Source: Nigrospora sphaerica (taxonomy: Eukaryota > Ascomycota > Sordariomycetes > Amphisphaeriales > Apiosporaceae). Taken from it: 64,000 nucleotides of DNA. Positions 44,125-54,774 of this stretch are shown here, one piece after another; positions within the stretch are counted from its first letter, which is position 1; the number at the start of each line of letters is the position of its first letter. The translations under genes were made by a program, and so were the position numbers. The notes beneath the pieces are model-generated. The model saw nothing but the letters and a program-made list of their open reading frames with translations. It made no database searches and was not told where the DNA came from. Location of the stretch: NCBI GenBank assembly GCA_018287875.1, contig JAGVVL010000018.1:806001-870000 (forward strand), written 5' to 3'.

Positions 44125-47100
44125 CAGCATTCTCCCTGAACGTCATCAGAGCGGCGGATAGCACTGATTAAGAGTCTCCACCATACGATGAGCATGAGGA
44201 CAATGTCCTCCTGGGATTCTCGGACGATACCCTACTGGACTTTCTACGGTCGCTTCGAGATGAGGTTATAGGGGACGATAGGGCTGCGAGCCGCAGATCA
44301 GGACTGCCCTCATCTCTCCAGCGAGGACAGGAGGTCCGACAACACGCTATCTCGAGTTAAGTCAACACCATGTACAAAACAGTGGCGTAAAAGGTCCAAC
44401 CCGTCGACGACTACCCTTCAGATGGTAGCATTCCAGGAGGCTCCACGTCTTGGAAAGGTGCAGTGCTGGCAGGAATCGAGATACCTGCGAGAATAAAGGA
44501 CGGGCTAATGAAGAATATGTAACCACGCTTCACAACCATGCCATTGGGATAAAGGTTAACCGACGACAGATAGGCGGAAGTCCTTGATCAGCTCAAGACC
44601 TCAGAGCTCACACCTCAAGAAACGGCCGTCCTAAAGCAGATCTTACAGAATCGGGAAGCCTGTCTGGTATGGGACCCAATGGAGATAGGCCAAATCCGAC
44701 ACGAGATCTCACCCCCATACAACATTCGGACGGTACCGCATGTGGTATGGCAAGCAAAGAACGTCCCAATCCCTGGAGCGCTACTACTAAAAGCAATTGA
44801 GGCCTTAAAGAAACGACTCGAGAGAGGTTAGCTTAAGGAATACCACGGACCATACCGCAATAGCTGGTTCGTCGTTGCGAAAAAGGACGGGAGCGTACGC
44901 TTTATCAATTCAGCTACACGCCTTAATGGTGTCACGATTAGAGACGCGCTCCTGCCTAGAGGTAGCGACGAGTTCGCTAAGCCCTTCGCAAACTATTAGA
45001 TACTCACCGGACTCGACTTATTCTCGGGATACGACCACTGCGCACTCGCAGAGACCTCGAGAGACATAATAGCGTTCTCCACACCGCTTGGAGTCCTACG
45101 ACAGACGACATTGCCGCAAGGATTCACCAATTCACCAGGTCACTTCATTCGAGTGATATCCAGGATCTTGTTTGACATTCCTAAGGAAAAGGCCGATTTC
45201 TTCTTCGACGACGTCCCAGTTAAAGGACCCACGGAGCGTTATGCTAATTAAGAGCGCTTCCCTGGCATCCGACGCTTTGTGCTGGAACATCTAGAGAACC
45301 TGGATGCCGTGCTATTCAACATGGAGCTCGCCGGAGTTTCCATTAACGGCGCCAAGTCCCAATGGTGCCAGCGCCAGATCGAAATCGTTGGCTACATGTG
45401 CGGTTCCGATGGCCGTAAGCCACCCAAGAGGAAGGTTATGAAGATCCGCGAGTGGAACGCCTGCAGAGACGTCAGTGAAGTAAGGAGCTTCCTTGGCATG
45501 GCAGGATGCTTTAGAGTATGGATCAACCACTATGCCATAAAATCGCAACCTTTAATAGAGCTACTATAGAAAGGAGCGCCCTTCACCTGGGGTCCTGATT
45601 AAAATTAAGCACTCAATACCCTGAAGAACGAGATCGCAGACGCAGTTGCGCTTCGAAAACCAGAGTACGGTACCTATCAGTTCTACCTTAGGACCGACGT
45701 ATCTGGTACAGGCTGGGGAGCTGAACTTGGCCAACTGATTAACGATAAGCACCGGCTAATTCGCTTCGAGTCCGGATGTTGGAACGACGCTGAGAAGAAG
45801 TACGACTCCGGCAAGCAGGAGTGTCTCGCTATCGTCAGAGCCTTACGGCGCCTACGACTGTACCTCTTTGGCGCCGAGTTCAGACTGGAAACGGACGCTA
45901 GGACGCTGCGAGACCAGCTTAATGACTGTTCAATGAACCTACTGCCATCAGCACCACTGACAAGGTGGCTGGCATACATCAAGCTGTTCGCTTTCGAAGT
46001 ACACCACTTGCCAGGTAAGAAGAACGTCATCGCGGACGCATTGTCACGCAAGGGCAGAGGACTATCCGACGACATCGACGACGCGAACGAAGGGGATATT
46101 AACGACTTTATTAACGCTAAGATCAACATAACCGAGCCTGATTAACAGAACCCACAGACGAAGCTGGCCGAGTATCGCCACTACCTAGAGACATTACAGC
46201 TGCCAGACCAATTACAAGACCCTACCACTCCCCACCTAAGGAGAGTAGTCACTACGTTTAAGACGGAAGCCACCCGCTTCTTTGTCCACGAAGGAGTGAT
46301 GTTTCGTAAGGCCACAGCTAAGTCACCACCATGCAGAGCTGTGGAAAGCCTTGATCAGAAGAAGAATATCTTCGCCTAGGCACACGAGGATCTCGGACAC
46401 AAAGGTCGAGACGCGACCTATAAGAGGATTGCCAACTTATACTGGTGGGCCAATATGTACACCGATATTAAGCAGTGGCAGTCAGAGTGCCTCCAGTATG
46501 CGAAAGCCTCTAATCAGCGACCAATGGATGCGCAACTCTGGACGGAACCCACAGATATCCTTCAGACCTGGGTACTCGACGTACAGTACATGCCAGCTTG
46601 CCAAGGATTCACCGCAACTGTCGAAGCGCGCTACGAAGCATTAGGCTACCTTGAGGCCATGGCATTAAAGAAGATTAACTCGGCAACCATTGTGCGGTTT
46701 ATCAAGTCACGCATCATCTACTAGCATGGCTGCTTCTAGCGCCTCAAAGTAGACAACGGCCCAGAAAACAAAGGAGAGGTCATCAAGGCTGGCAAGAAGT
46801 TAGGCTTCACAGTTACACCAGGACCCGCCTATAGTTCGAAGACTCAAGGCTTAATCGAGAACGGGCACAAGAGCATTGTTAAGTCGCTAATAAAGATAAC
46901 CGACGGGTCTGGCAAGAACTAGGTGGCGTTACTACCCCTAGTTGTGTGGGCCGACAGGACCGTGGTCCGGTACTTTAGCATGTCCTCATACCGACTCCTG
47001 TACGGAAGGGAACCCTTGATGCCCTTCGAATTGAGCATTCCGACGTGGCGGATCATAAACTGGAACGAAGATATAAGCCAAGAAGAGCTGATCACCAGAA

Positions 47101-47684
47101 GGGTGCGAATGCTAGAGAACCGACCTGCGGACATCGAAGCGACTTGCTAAGCGATCGCGTCTTAGAGAAAACGACGTACGTAAGACGTTGATCAACGCAA
47201 CAAGGCCAAGTTACGAAGTTCACCGCTGACGACTGAGCATCTGGTCCTTGCTTACGACTACGTCCGCCATATCGACATGTCCAACAACCGGAAGCTCCAG
47301 TACCGATAGATGGGACCATACAAGATCGTCGAAGCGTTGCCTCATAACTGTTTCAAGCTCCAAGACGTCACAGGAGTCCCCATCCGAGGAGTCTTTCACG
47401 GCGACAAGCTGAAGGCCTTTAGGAAGGACCCCGACGGAACCTGGGAACCGCTTGATACCGACAAGGATAGATGGAGTCAGGAGGACCTTCAAGCACCTAT
47501 ACCTGGTCCTGATCAAGATAAACCACCCCCGAAAAGAAGGGGCAGACCACTGAAGAAACCTCCGCAAGAAATCAGCATCGATGAAGCCACGAGTTCAGGA
47601 CTACCGCCGACCCAGTCAAGAATCCAAGTTGAGATCCCTTTGGGCACACGGGAAGGCTACGTTAAGTATCCCGAGTACTTTTAG
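44083..47684 (+). pseudogene. Pol: reverse transcriptase, RNase H, integrase, broken by stops
   Basis: The frame is shifted by -1 relative to gag-protease and stays the same to 47684 despite many TAA/TAG codons. RT: FVVAKKDGSVRFINSA (44868), LDLFSGYDHCAL, LPQGFTNSPGHF and the catalytic FFFDDVPV (aspartates at 45207-45212). RNase H: YLRTDVSGTGWGAEL and HHLPGKKNVIADALSR. Integrase: HEDLGHKGRDAT with ECLQYAKA, where the second zinc Cys is Tyr (TGT to TAT), and a complete DDE set in VLDVQYMP, LKVDNGPE and GLIENGHKS. The C-terminus has KRRGRPLKK, an AT-hook-like motif, and no evident chromodomain. The ancestral enzyme would have been complete; this copy is dead. Confidence 0.85.
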
Positions 47685-47778
47685 GCCTCCCAACGACCTT
47701 GTTTAAAAGGGATAGTCGTGGTACTTTCGCCGCACAGTTCCTCAGTTTCACCGATTTCCCGTTTTCCTTTCTACTGTT

Positions 47779-47799
47779 CTGGGGGACGTGTTATACCCC
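47779..47799 (+). promoter_or_regulatory. Internal polypurine-tract and LTR-start motif
   Basis: CTGGGGGACG at 47779-47788 is identical to the tract at 51151-51160 before the 3' LTR. Here it is followed by TGTTATACCCC, which looks like the start of a different LTR. It lies about 100 nt after the end of pol, where a normal Ty3/gypsy 3' LTR would begin. Confidence 0.55.
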
Positions 47800-48048
47800 T
47801 ACGACGATATTCAGTTCAGATCCTGCGCTTTAAAGCGCCGATCAGAACATTCCACTTGTTACCTGATGACTGCTGTCCAGCACAGCAGCATATCTTAACT
47901 TGAAAAGCGACGATGAAGAAGACAATTGGATATAAATTATGGCCTCAGTATAAAGCTGGCCTATAAAGACCAAAGAAAGACCAGACTCCGAACGCGCATG
48001 CCTTAATTAAGGGTACATATAGGCGCAGCGTACACCTTTCCCCCTACC

Positions 48049-48946
48049 TCAGTTCCACGAAGCCTGGATAGCAAAGGAATCCCTGCCTATCTTTTCCAGT
48101 TCCTTTCCCTTGATAACCAAGCCGCCCTTGGTATCAGCAGACGACAGACCGAGCTTCGTCTTTCCCCTCTTCTGAAGATCTCCAAGCATCTTCCTATGGA
48201 TACACCAGCTGCACGAGGTATTGCGTCCAACTATTAAGCAGTTACCGCAACTCGCATGATACTGAGGGAGAGAAACACAACCGAAGAATGGCGCTATACC
48301 GCGCGTGTCCTCCGTATCAGCATCCCGCAGCAGGGACTCGCAATGTTCGCAAGGTATGGGGTTTGCTTTCCCATACGCCTAGACTAGGACAGCAGCTGCT
48401 GTCTCTCCTTGGGATAGCAACTTGCCGATAACCCAGCCGAAGGGACCACCACAGTTTGCCTCTATAAAGATAGGTGGAAGCTGTTGATCAGGGCGGTACC
48501 ACCCTAAGATGTTCTGGACAGCCTGATTATCCTTCCCCTCGAACAACGCTCTGTCGAACACCCACTGTAAATAGGTGTGCTCATTAGAGGGCATAGTAGT
48601 GATAGTCAGATAGCCCAGGATCTGATCAAGACATTCCACTGGTTAGAACGGGGCCAAGCACACTGGTTAGAGGGAAGCGACTTACCGCCAAATGAGTATG
48701 CGAAATCGACTTCGAATTCTTATCGCGCCTACCCTTGCCAAACTCCGAGTGCTCTAAGAAGAACTTGCGCACCTGCGACAAGTTGTCGAGATGCAGTTCA
48801 ACTATTTCGTCGCCTTCCTCAACAGCCGGCATTAAATGGATTGCTTCGTTGGCGCGCACAGTGTACACAGCCCCGTCGCGAAACCCCTGCCGCTGCGACT
48901 GCGATAAGAGAGGCAGCCGGTACCGCTCCAGATGCTGGGAAGACAT
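48049..48946 (-). pseudogene. Antisense gene with DUF3716-like cysteine signature, one stop
   Basis: It lies opposite to gag-pol within the element. The frame starts MSSQHLERYRLPLLSQSQRQ at 48946. A GT-AG intron (donor 48732, acceptor before 48638) joins it in phase to a second exon containing FIEANCGGPFGWVIGKLLSQ. A TAG at 48381-48379 interrupts that frame, which then continues to TGA at 48051-48049. The C-terminal part has PCEHCESLLRD, APFFGCVSL, ASCGNCLIV and TSCSWC. That is the CxxC...FxxC...CxNC...C arrangement I recall for the fungal DUF3716 family. A second possible donor at 48685 does not keep phase. The function of such proteins is unknown. Confidence 0.65.
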
Positions 48947-49444
48947 GGCGACAACTTAAGGAAGATGTTGATTAAGACAATGAAAACATGAGTGTGTGTG
49001 TTGTTCTAGGGGACGAAGAGAGACCAGAGGCGCAATGATGCAAAGAACAAAAGAAGAACAAGGACGGATACAGCCTAGTCAGGTCGAGACTCCGCAATCA
49101 TTCCCAACGCCAAATGACAACAAGTGATTAACAACATCGGATGGCCATTCAATACCGCAATCAACAACTCACCGAAAGTAGTCACGCGCCCTCTTTACAA
49201 GTCACAAAGCGACCTGGAGTCTCCTGGCCAAAAGCCTCCAAGGATAAGTATTTGACATCGCTCCTCTGCTCCTGCAAGCACTCCTCTTCCCTCTAACAAC
49301 ATCCTCCGCACCTCTGGTCACCAGAGAACATCACACACTACTCGTACCCCCGAACTACACACTATTAAGGAACCCTATTCTACCTTGATCACCTTCCTGT
49401 CTTGATCAAGACTTTCCACTATAGAAGACGTCCATTTTAGCCAG

Positions 49445-51040
49445 ATGGAAGACTTCAACGTCTTCCAAGGGAAGAAGGCAGCGCTGGTGGCACTACAAGA
49501 GAGTATTGCGAAGGATTATGACGCTGACCTTTGGAGCGTCGAGACCAACGACAACCTCCCGATTAGCCATCTATTCGAACGCAGTGAGGACGGTATTCCC
49601 TTGATCACAAAGCTTCCGGACACGGCAGTCGCGACCAAGGCCGAGAAAGTGACCCGCGACCGAGCGGAACCAACTGCATACTCAGCAGCGATCTGGGAAG
49701 CAGTACGTCGGTTCGTACTAAAAAGACCAGTCAGTTACCCAGACACCGAGAAGATCCTGGCGCTGTTATGGAATGCGAACAAAAGAACGGTCTTCCTTAG
49801 CACGATCAACACAAACCACAGCACATGGAAAGAGCACATCTCACCCATGGCCAGGTCCAACTGGGAGAAAGGACTGTGCGACAACTTTGCCATCATGATT
49901 AACGCGAAGTACCCAGACAGCGACAGAGAGAACCACCTGCTGTGCGTCTACGACAAGAATCGGCTCCACGTTTTCTCCCCTTTCAAAATAACAGACGACT
50001 AGTACCTCGACTATGGGTACCACGCTGGCCGAGTGGTCTAGGAGCGCATCCTAGACGGGAGACGTGAAGGCAACTGGGGGAAAGCAGTCCACATTTACAA
50101 GGGCATCCACGCGAGTGCATGCTAGGCAGACAACCACTTCATGATCCTGCTAGCCTGGCACCTCTCTCAAGGTACATTAATCAAGGAGGTCGTCAGGGAA
50201 GTCGTTAATCAACGCAACTTCACCGCTGCTATACGACGGATGTACCAGGTCATGCAGAAGAACTGCAACTTCCGTTTCGGTATCGATGACCATGGAACCG
50301 ACAAAGACAACCTGCTACCCCTAGGTCAAGCTCTTCACAGAGACCTGGCGACACTGGCAACGAGCCAACAGCAGGCCCATCTAACAGCGGATTGACGAGA
50401 ACGACTTCCAGAGGCCAGATCCCGGCCACAATCCCTGAGGAAGCCGCTGTTCAAGAGCGACCCACGCCAGGAGGTCCAGCAGACAGAGGCCGACGACAGA
50501 CCCGTCGATCCACCAGGTCGGAGAGACATGCCGCCAGTAACCCAGAGCCCGCACAAGCAGCGCATACCGAGGAGCCTGCGTAGGACAACCCCACAGATCC
50601 GGACGTGGACTTAACAAAGAGCGAGTACCCTCAGGTCGGTACATTAACTAAGAGCAAGCACCACAAGCAGCCTCCCATGCCGACATACACGTACGACCCA
50701 AGCAGCACAGGGCAAGACCTTGTCTTTGACATTGACGGTTCCTACCTGGGAATGACAAGAGGACAACGGGCGCAAGCCCTTGATCAAGGAGGTCGCTTAA
50801 GCTACGCAAGGGTTGGGGATACCAGAGAGGACGCTCTAACCCGTCCCATTCCCACGGCGCCTGCGGACTGGCGCGGATGGAACGACATGCGACTTCGCAT
50901 GACCGCCTTGCAGGACGCTTGGCGACAGAACTTGCCGGTCCATAGAGGCCGACAAGAGCGCGCTGCCCGTCGCGCAGGAATGGTCGCAGGGAACGAGCCT
51001 GAGGAGATTGAGGAGGACATCTACGGGGTATCAGACTAAT
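49445..51040 (+). pseudogene. Extra sense ORF before 3' LTR, possible Ulp1-like relic
   Basis: A frame from MEDFNVFQGKKAALVALQES runs with TAG interruptions to TGA near 50395, then shifts and continues to TAA at 51040. The part around 49800-50170 (WNANKRTVFLSTIN, ENHLLCVYDKNRLHVFSPF, then ADNHFMILLAWHLSQG) resembles the fold pattern of Ulp1/C48 cysteine proteases, where HxLxxV, a YDP-like strand and a QxDCGxF block occur. The expected catalytic Cys is not visible (DNHF at that place), so it may be non-catalytic or the resemblance may be chance. The C-terminal part is polar (RGRRQTRRSTRSERHAA) with QDAWRQNLPVHRGRQERAAR near the end. I do not claim a firm family. Confidence 0.4.
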
Positions 51041-51162
51041 CAAGGCCTTGCATAGACTAGCCCCTTCATTAGAGTCTGGTCGCTCTCACACACACTGTAT
51101 TTTAGTTGTGATGCTTTTTCATTTTGACATTCGGTACGATCGCTTCCCAACTGGGGGACGGT

Positions 51163-51486
51163 TGAGACGGGGCTAGGGTACGTAAGCACCCAATGCCAGG
51201 GGTCTGATCAAGGACTTGCACCTATAAGTAGCTGTCCAGCTTCCACCGTAGAGATAAGACAACAACAAGACATGTTCACTTCCTTTTATCTTTTGAGACC
51301 ATCACTCGTAACCGTTTTGTCCCAGTTATTGTCCCAGTTGGACCTCACTTTTACTTGGGTGATAGACATACCCTTGATCAAGGACTTGCACGTCCTAAAT
51401 CGAGGGCATGTCTATCACATTATCAGGGATCGACCTCACGACCGCGTCTTTCCACCAGGCACTACACCTAGTGTTTGTCTGTTCTA
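51163..51486 (+). repeat. 3' LTR
   Basis: It has the same length (324 bp) and nearly the same sequence as 40367-40690. The polypurine tract CTGGGGGACGG (51151-51161) precedes it and ATAT (51487-51490) follows it. Confidence 0.9.
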
Positions 51487-51490
51487 ATAT

Positions 51491-51870
51491 CTTTAAAGTA
51501 TTATAAATTATATTAATCCTATTAATCCCTTATTGTTAAATCATTAAGTCTATTATTAATTTATACCTAATAAATTAATGCTAAGCTTAGTGATCCTTAC
51601 GTGACCTATCCCTTCCTTATAGCTTATCCCTATGGCTTGGGGTCCTTAGGCACTTGTCTTCTAGGGTCTGTTCTTAGCTGCATGGTGCTTATCCTCATAA
51701 GTGCCTGGTAGGTAGGGAGGCTCGTAACAAGGAGGTTCAGAGCTCCACGAGTTAACCGTTTTATTAAGTGTGTCTATGTGAGGCCTATCAGGCTATAATG
51801 GTAGTAAAGAAAGTCGTTTTGAATACCATTAACGGAATAAGAATCACTCTTTAAACAAAGGAAAACAAGA
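51491..51870. other. AT-rich, degenerate DNA right of the LTR element
   Basis: It is very rich in TTAA/TTAT at 51491-51590 and then mixed. No frame is seen. It is probably the continuation of the old repeat split by the LTR element. Confidence 0.5.
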
Positions 51871-51901
51871 GAGAAATGGAACCCAGGAACAACCACCCCC
51901 C

Positions 51902-52952
51902 TCACTTGGCCGACGTTCGTTCCCAGCTCTCCAATGGTGTGCTGGGGTGGCAGTACTCGACATCGACGGCGGCGGCGGCGGCGGGGAGGGGGTTCGGAGC
52001 GGGCGTGAGGACGCGGCCGGGGTGGCGCCAGTTGAAGACGAGGGATACGGCGAGCATGAGGAGGGCGTCAAAGGCGTAGAGCCAGGCCTCGTGGGCCTGT
52101 AGGCGGCCGTCGCGGCCCTCGGCGTACTCGGCGACGCGGAAGAGGGAGCGCGCGAGCACGAGGGCGCTCGTCGCGTAGAGGACTTTGAGCAGGGCCCGCC
52201 ACGGCACCACCGCCGCCGACAGGGCGCACCCCAGCGTCGGCCGCCGGCGCAGCCGCGCGTCGAGCACCGCCGTCGTCGCCACGAAGAGCCCGAAGAAGGC
52301 GATCTGGATCCCCAGCCCGCCCAGGATGAGCTGGTTGCCCCGCGTCACCCCGGCCGCCGTCGTGGCCATGACCAGCATGGCGCCGCCTGGAGCGCGCTGG
52401 GCTGTCAGCCAGGGTCTGGACCACGGTAATAGCAGAAAAGGGAGGGGGGAGGGCCAAGGACAAGCGCACCTCCGCCTTGCGTGCAAAAGGAGAGGACGTC
52501 CCCGAGGACGAAGAACTTGGTCAGCCAGCGCGGCGGGATCAGGACGTGGGCGCCGGCGTCGAGCAAGCGGACGAGCCGTCCCAGGATCATGTACATGGAG
52601 GCGGCGTAGAGGGCCGGGCCCAGGAGCAGTAGCGTGCTCTGCACGATGTAGGGGTTCTTGGTGTACGCGGGCGCCTCGGCGGCCGAGAGGGCGCGCCCGA
52701 CATAGCCGACCGTTTCAACTGTTGTTTCCCCCATTAACCCAATTGTTCATGCACGTAAAAGACCGAGGACGCTTGGAGGGGGAACGCACACAAACCGCCC
52801 AGCACGAAGGGAATGAAGAACCAGGTCCGGTTTTGCACCATCTGCTTCACGTGCCACAACGTCGACAACCCGAACAGGACGACGAAGAGCACAGCGGCGG
52901 CCATGGACGGCTCGTACGTGTAAAAGACGTATTTTTCCCCGGGCGTCGCCAT
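51902..52952 (-). CDS. RTA1-like seven-helix membrane protein
   Basis: Exons 52952-52790, 52718-52470 and 52386-51902 join in phase 1 twice and give 298 residues. The start MATPGEKYVFYTYEPSMAAA and the block GGLFETVGYVGRA, made by the first splice, are typical of RTA1-like proteins. So are NPYIVQSTLLLLGPALYAAS, YMILGRLVRLL, KFFVLGDVLSFCTQGGGGAM and, near the end, LFRVAEYAEG...HEAWLYAFDALLM. The family comprises fungal seven-helix proteins linked to resistance to toxic lipids and sterol-targeting compounds (RTA1, RSB1). They sit in the plasma membrane. The donor GTGCGT is used for both introns. Confidence 0.9.
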
Positions 52953-53862
52953 GATGAAAATGGGACGAAGATGGGAATGACAGGTTCGGCCAAGGAATGG
53001 ATCTGACTGAGGTCGTATGGAAGGAGAGATGGAGCGCGAGAGCTGCAGGCAATAATTGCAGGTGCGATATGGAACATAGCGAGTGGCTCTAGAACGATCC
53101 CGAAAGGTTTGCCCGTCTTATGTATTTCACGTTCCGAGGAAGACATGCGTGTAAGCTATACGCGTAAATGATACGAAAACCGCCAATCCTTGCGCCTTGA
53201 TACCGCCATAATTTAAGCCTCTAGCTGTCCGTGGGGGCCCTTCCTTTCGCCTGATCGCTCGGTCCGGCCACCCAGGCTGTTTTGGCGGGTGACCCTCCCC
53301 CTGTTTTCCTGGAAGACGGCGCCTCGTAGCGCGGATCTGGGTCCCACACATGGACACCATCGCGAATACGCGTATAGAGAAGAGCCGCGGCTCAGCTGGG
53401 CGGCACGGCACTAGGTCCGGAAGAGGAAAAGTGCGGTTCCGAGACGTCCAGGGGCCGCCACTACACAGCCCCCACCCCGGCCCGTCTGGGCGTCTGGCAA
53501 AAATACGCGTATTTGTTGGCGGGGGGGGGTTGGGGGGCCGTGTTATGTGTTGCCTGTTGCCCAGACTGTCCGAGCAGTGTTTGTGGCCCTTTTGTGAACA
53601 GGATGGAAGTGCGTCTGTCTCGGCCTGTACGGTGTGGTGAATCCATGTTTCTGCAGCGGTTATGTCTCCATAGCCGTGACCGGTTGCAACAGGAATTCCA
53701 CGTGCAATTTCGCATATCAATACGGAAAGATTCATGGATTTTCGAAGCGACTGATGACGTCTTAAAGCTAGACGGAACCACTGCCACCCCACCCTCCCCC
53801 GGAGAAGACGGGTGCAAACCATCGTGACGTGATCTTTGAAAACTGTCCTCCGGTTTGTCGTC
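52953..53862. other. Intergenic spacer, no convincing gene
   Basis: A 231-codon minus frame (53127-53822) lacks motifs. A G run of nine lies at 53521-53529. The region includes the promoter of the RTA1-like gene. Confidence 0.4.
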
Positions 53863-54774
53863 TCAAATCAGTATGGTGAGGCGTTTCAACCGTCCATTGT
53901 CATACGAGAGAATATCAAAATCCGCTCGAAGTTGCCGGTAGACCGCTCTGGCGTTGGAAAAGCCCCAGGATCCGTCCTTCCAGGAGTTTGGGAACACGAA
54001 GGACACGGTTTGGTTGACCTCGTCCCATTCCAGGCAGGCCACTACGTCGTGCTTCGTAATTCCACCTGGCGTGTTCCGCTGGATCTCGTTGCTGACGACC
54101 ACCGACTGACCCACGGGGCCGGCATCTTCTTTTCGCAACCTTTTAATGATTGGCTCGCCCGGCAAAACCAACGAGAACCCAAAGAACCGTTTCTCCGTGA
54201 GGCCAGAGTAAGTGTCTCCCCCCCGGCTCACACTGTTTGTGAGCCCCTCCAAGCGACGCCAGTAACCGATTACGTAGATATTTTCCACAAATCCGTTTGT
54301 GCTGATCAGGTTATGCGCGGCGCAAACACTTCTTGGGAACCACACCATGTCCGGTGTGCAACGCTTTCTCAAGGAGGAGATGACCAAGCTTGAAGGCCCC
54401 CGGGCGGGATTCCATGGGCTTGTCGACTGGCGCAGCGGCAGCCCCCATAGGGGGTCAGCTGGGCGGACGTAGTATACATGCCCCATCCTCTGCACCCGGC
54501 ACCGGTACTCGAGGATGATTTCGTCTCGAGAAAGATGGGTGGTGGCCGATAAAGGGCACCTGAGAATACCCAGCTGCGCGTCCAGCTTGTCCGCTTGTTC
54601 CAACTTGAAGTGAAAACGGTCATCAGAGCCGGTGTGAGTGTAGAAAACCGTCTGAGCCAGCGATACGGTGTCCATGTACTCGCTCGCTGCTGCTCGCCAG
54701 ATCATGCGAACAAGTTCGACGGGGAGGTCATTGAATCGGTGGAATTCCACAGGGCCCGTCTGGCTCGTATACAT
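53863..54774 (-). CDS. 2EXR-domain protein
   Basis: The single exon gives 303 residues from MYTSQTGPVEFHRFNDLPVE. The block FHRFNDLPVELVRMIWRAAASEY is the F-x-x-LP-E-x-R-x-x-IW-x-A signature of fungal 2EXR proteins, which resembles a degenerate F-box. The rest (GHVYYVRPADPLWGLPL, MVWFPRSVCAAHNLI, VVACLEWDEVNQTVSFVFPN) has no catalytic motif. The frame is open 70 codons further upstream, but that part is simple His/Ser/Pro sequence, so the internal ATG is chosen. 2EXR proteins are numerous and variable in filamentous fungi and their function is unknown. Confidence 0.8.
   Translation of the reverse strand: MYTSQTGPVEFHRFNDLPVELVRMIWRAAASEYMDTVSLAQTVFYTHTGSDDRFHFKLEQADKLDAQLGILRCPLSATTHLSRDEIILEYRCRVQRMGHVYYVRPADPLWGLPLRQSTSPWNPARGPSSLVISSLRKRCTPDMVWFPRSVCAAHNLISTNGFVENIYVIGYWRRLEGLTNSVSRGGDTYSGLTEKRFFGFSLVLPGEPIIKRLRKEDAGPVGQSVVVSNEIQRNTPGGITKHDVVACLEWDEVNQTVSFVFPNSWKDGSWGFSNARAVYRQLRADFDILSYDNGRLKRLTILI

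Larger units (their letters stand above)
40367..51486 (+). mobile_element. Ty3/gypsy-type LTR retrotransposon with extra cargo, RIP-broken
   Basis: The 11.1-kb element has near-identical 324-bp LTRs and an ATAT duplication on both sides (40363-40366 and 51487-51490). The order is 5' LTR, primer site, gag, protease, reverse transcriptase, RNase H, integrase, a second polypurine/LTR-start motif, an antisense gene, an extra sense ORF, polypurine tract and 3' LTR. Protease before RT and integrase after RNase H is the Ty3/gypsy order. All frames are interrupted by TAA and TAG, consistent with RIP. Being roughly twice the usual length of such elements, it looks like a carrier of captured sequence. 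Confidence 0.88.

Noticed and set aside
53127..53822. 231-codon minus-strand frame
   Set aside because: No recognisable motif, and a long overlapping plus-strand frame is equally open.
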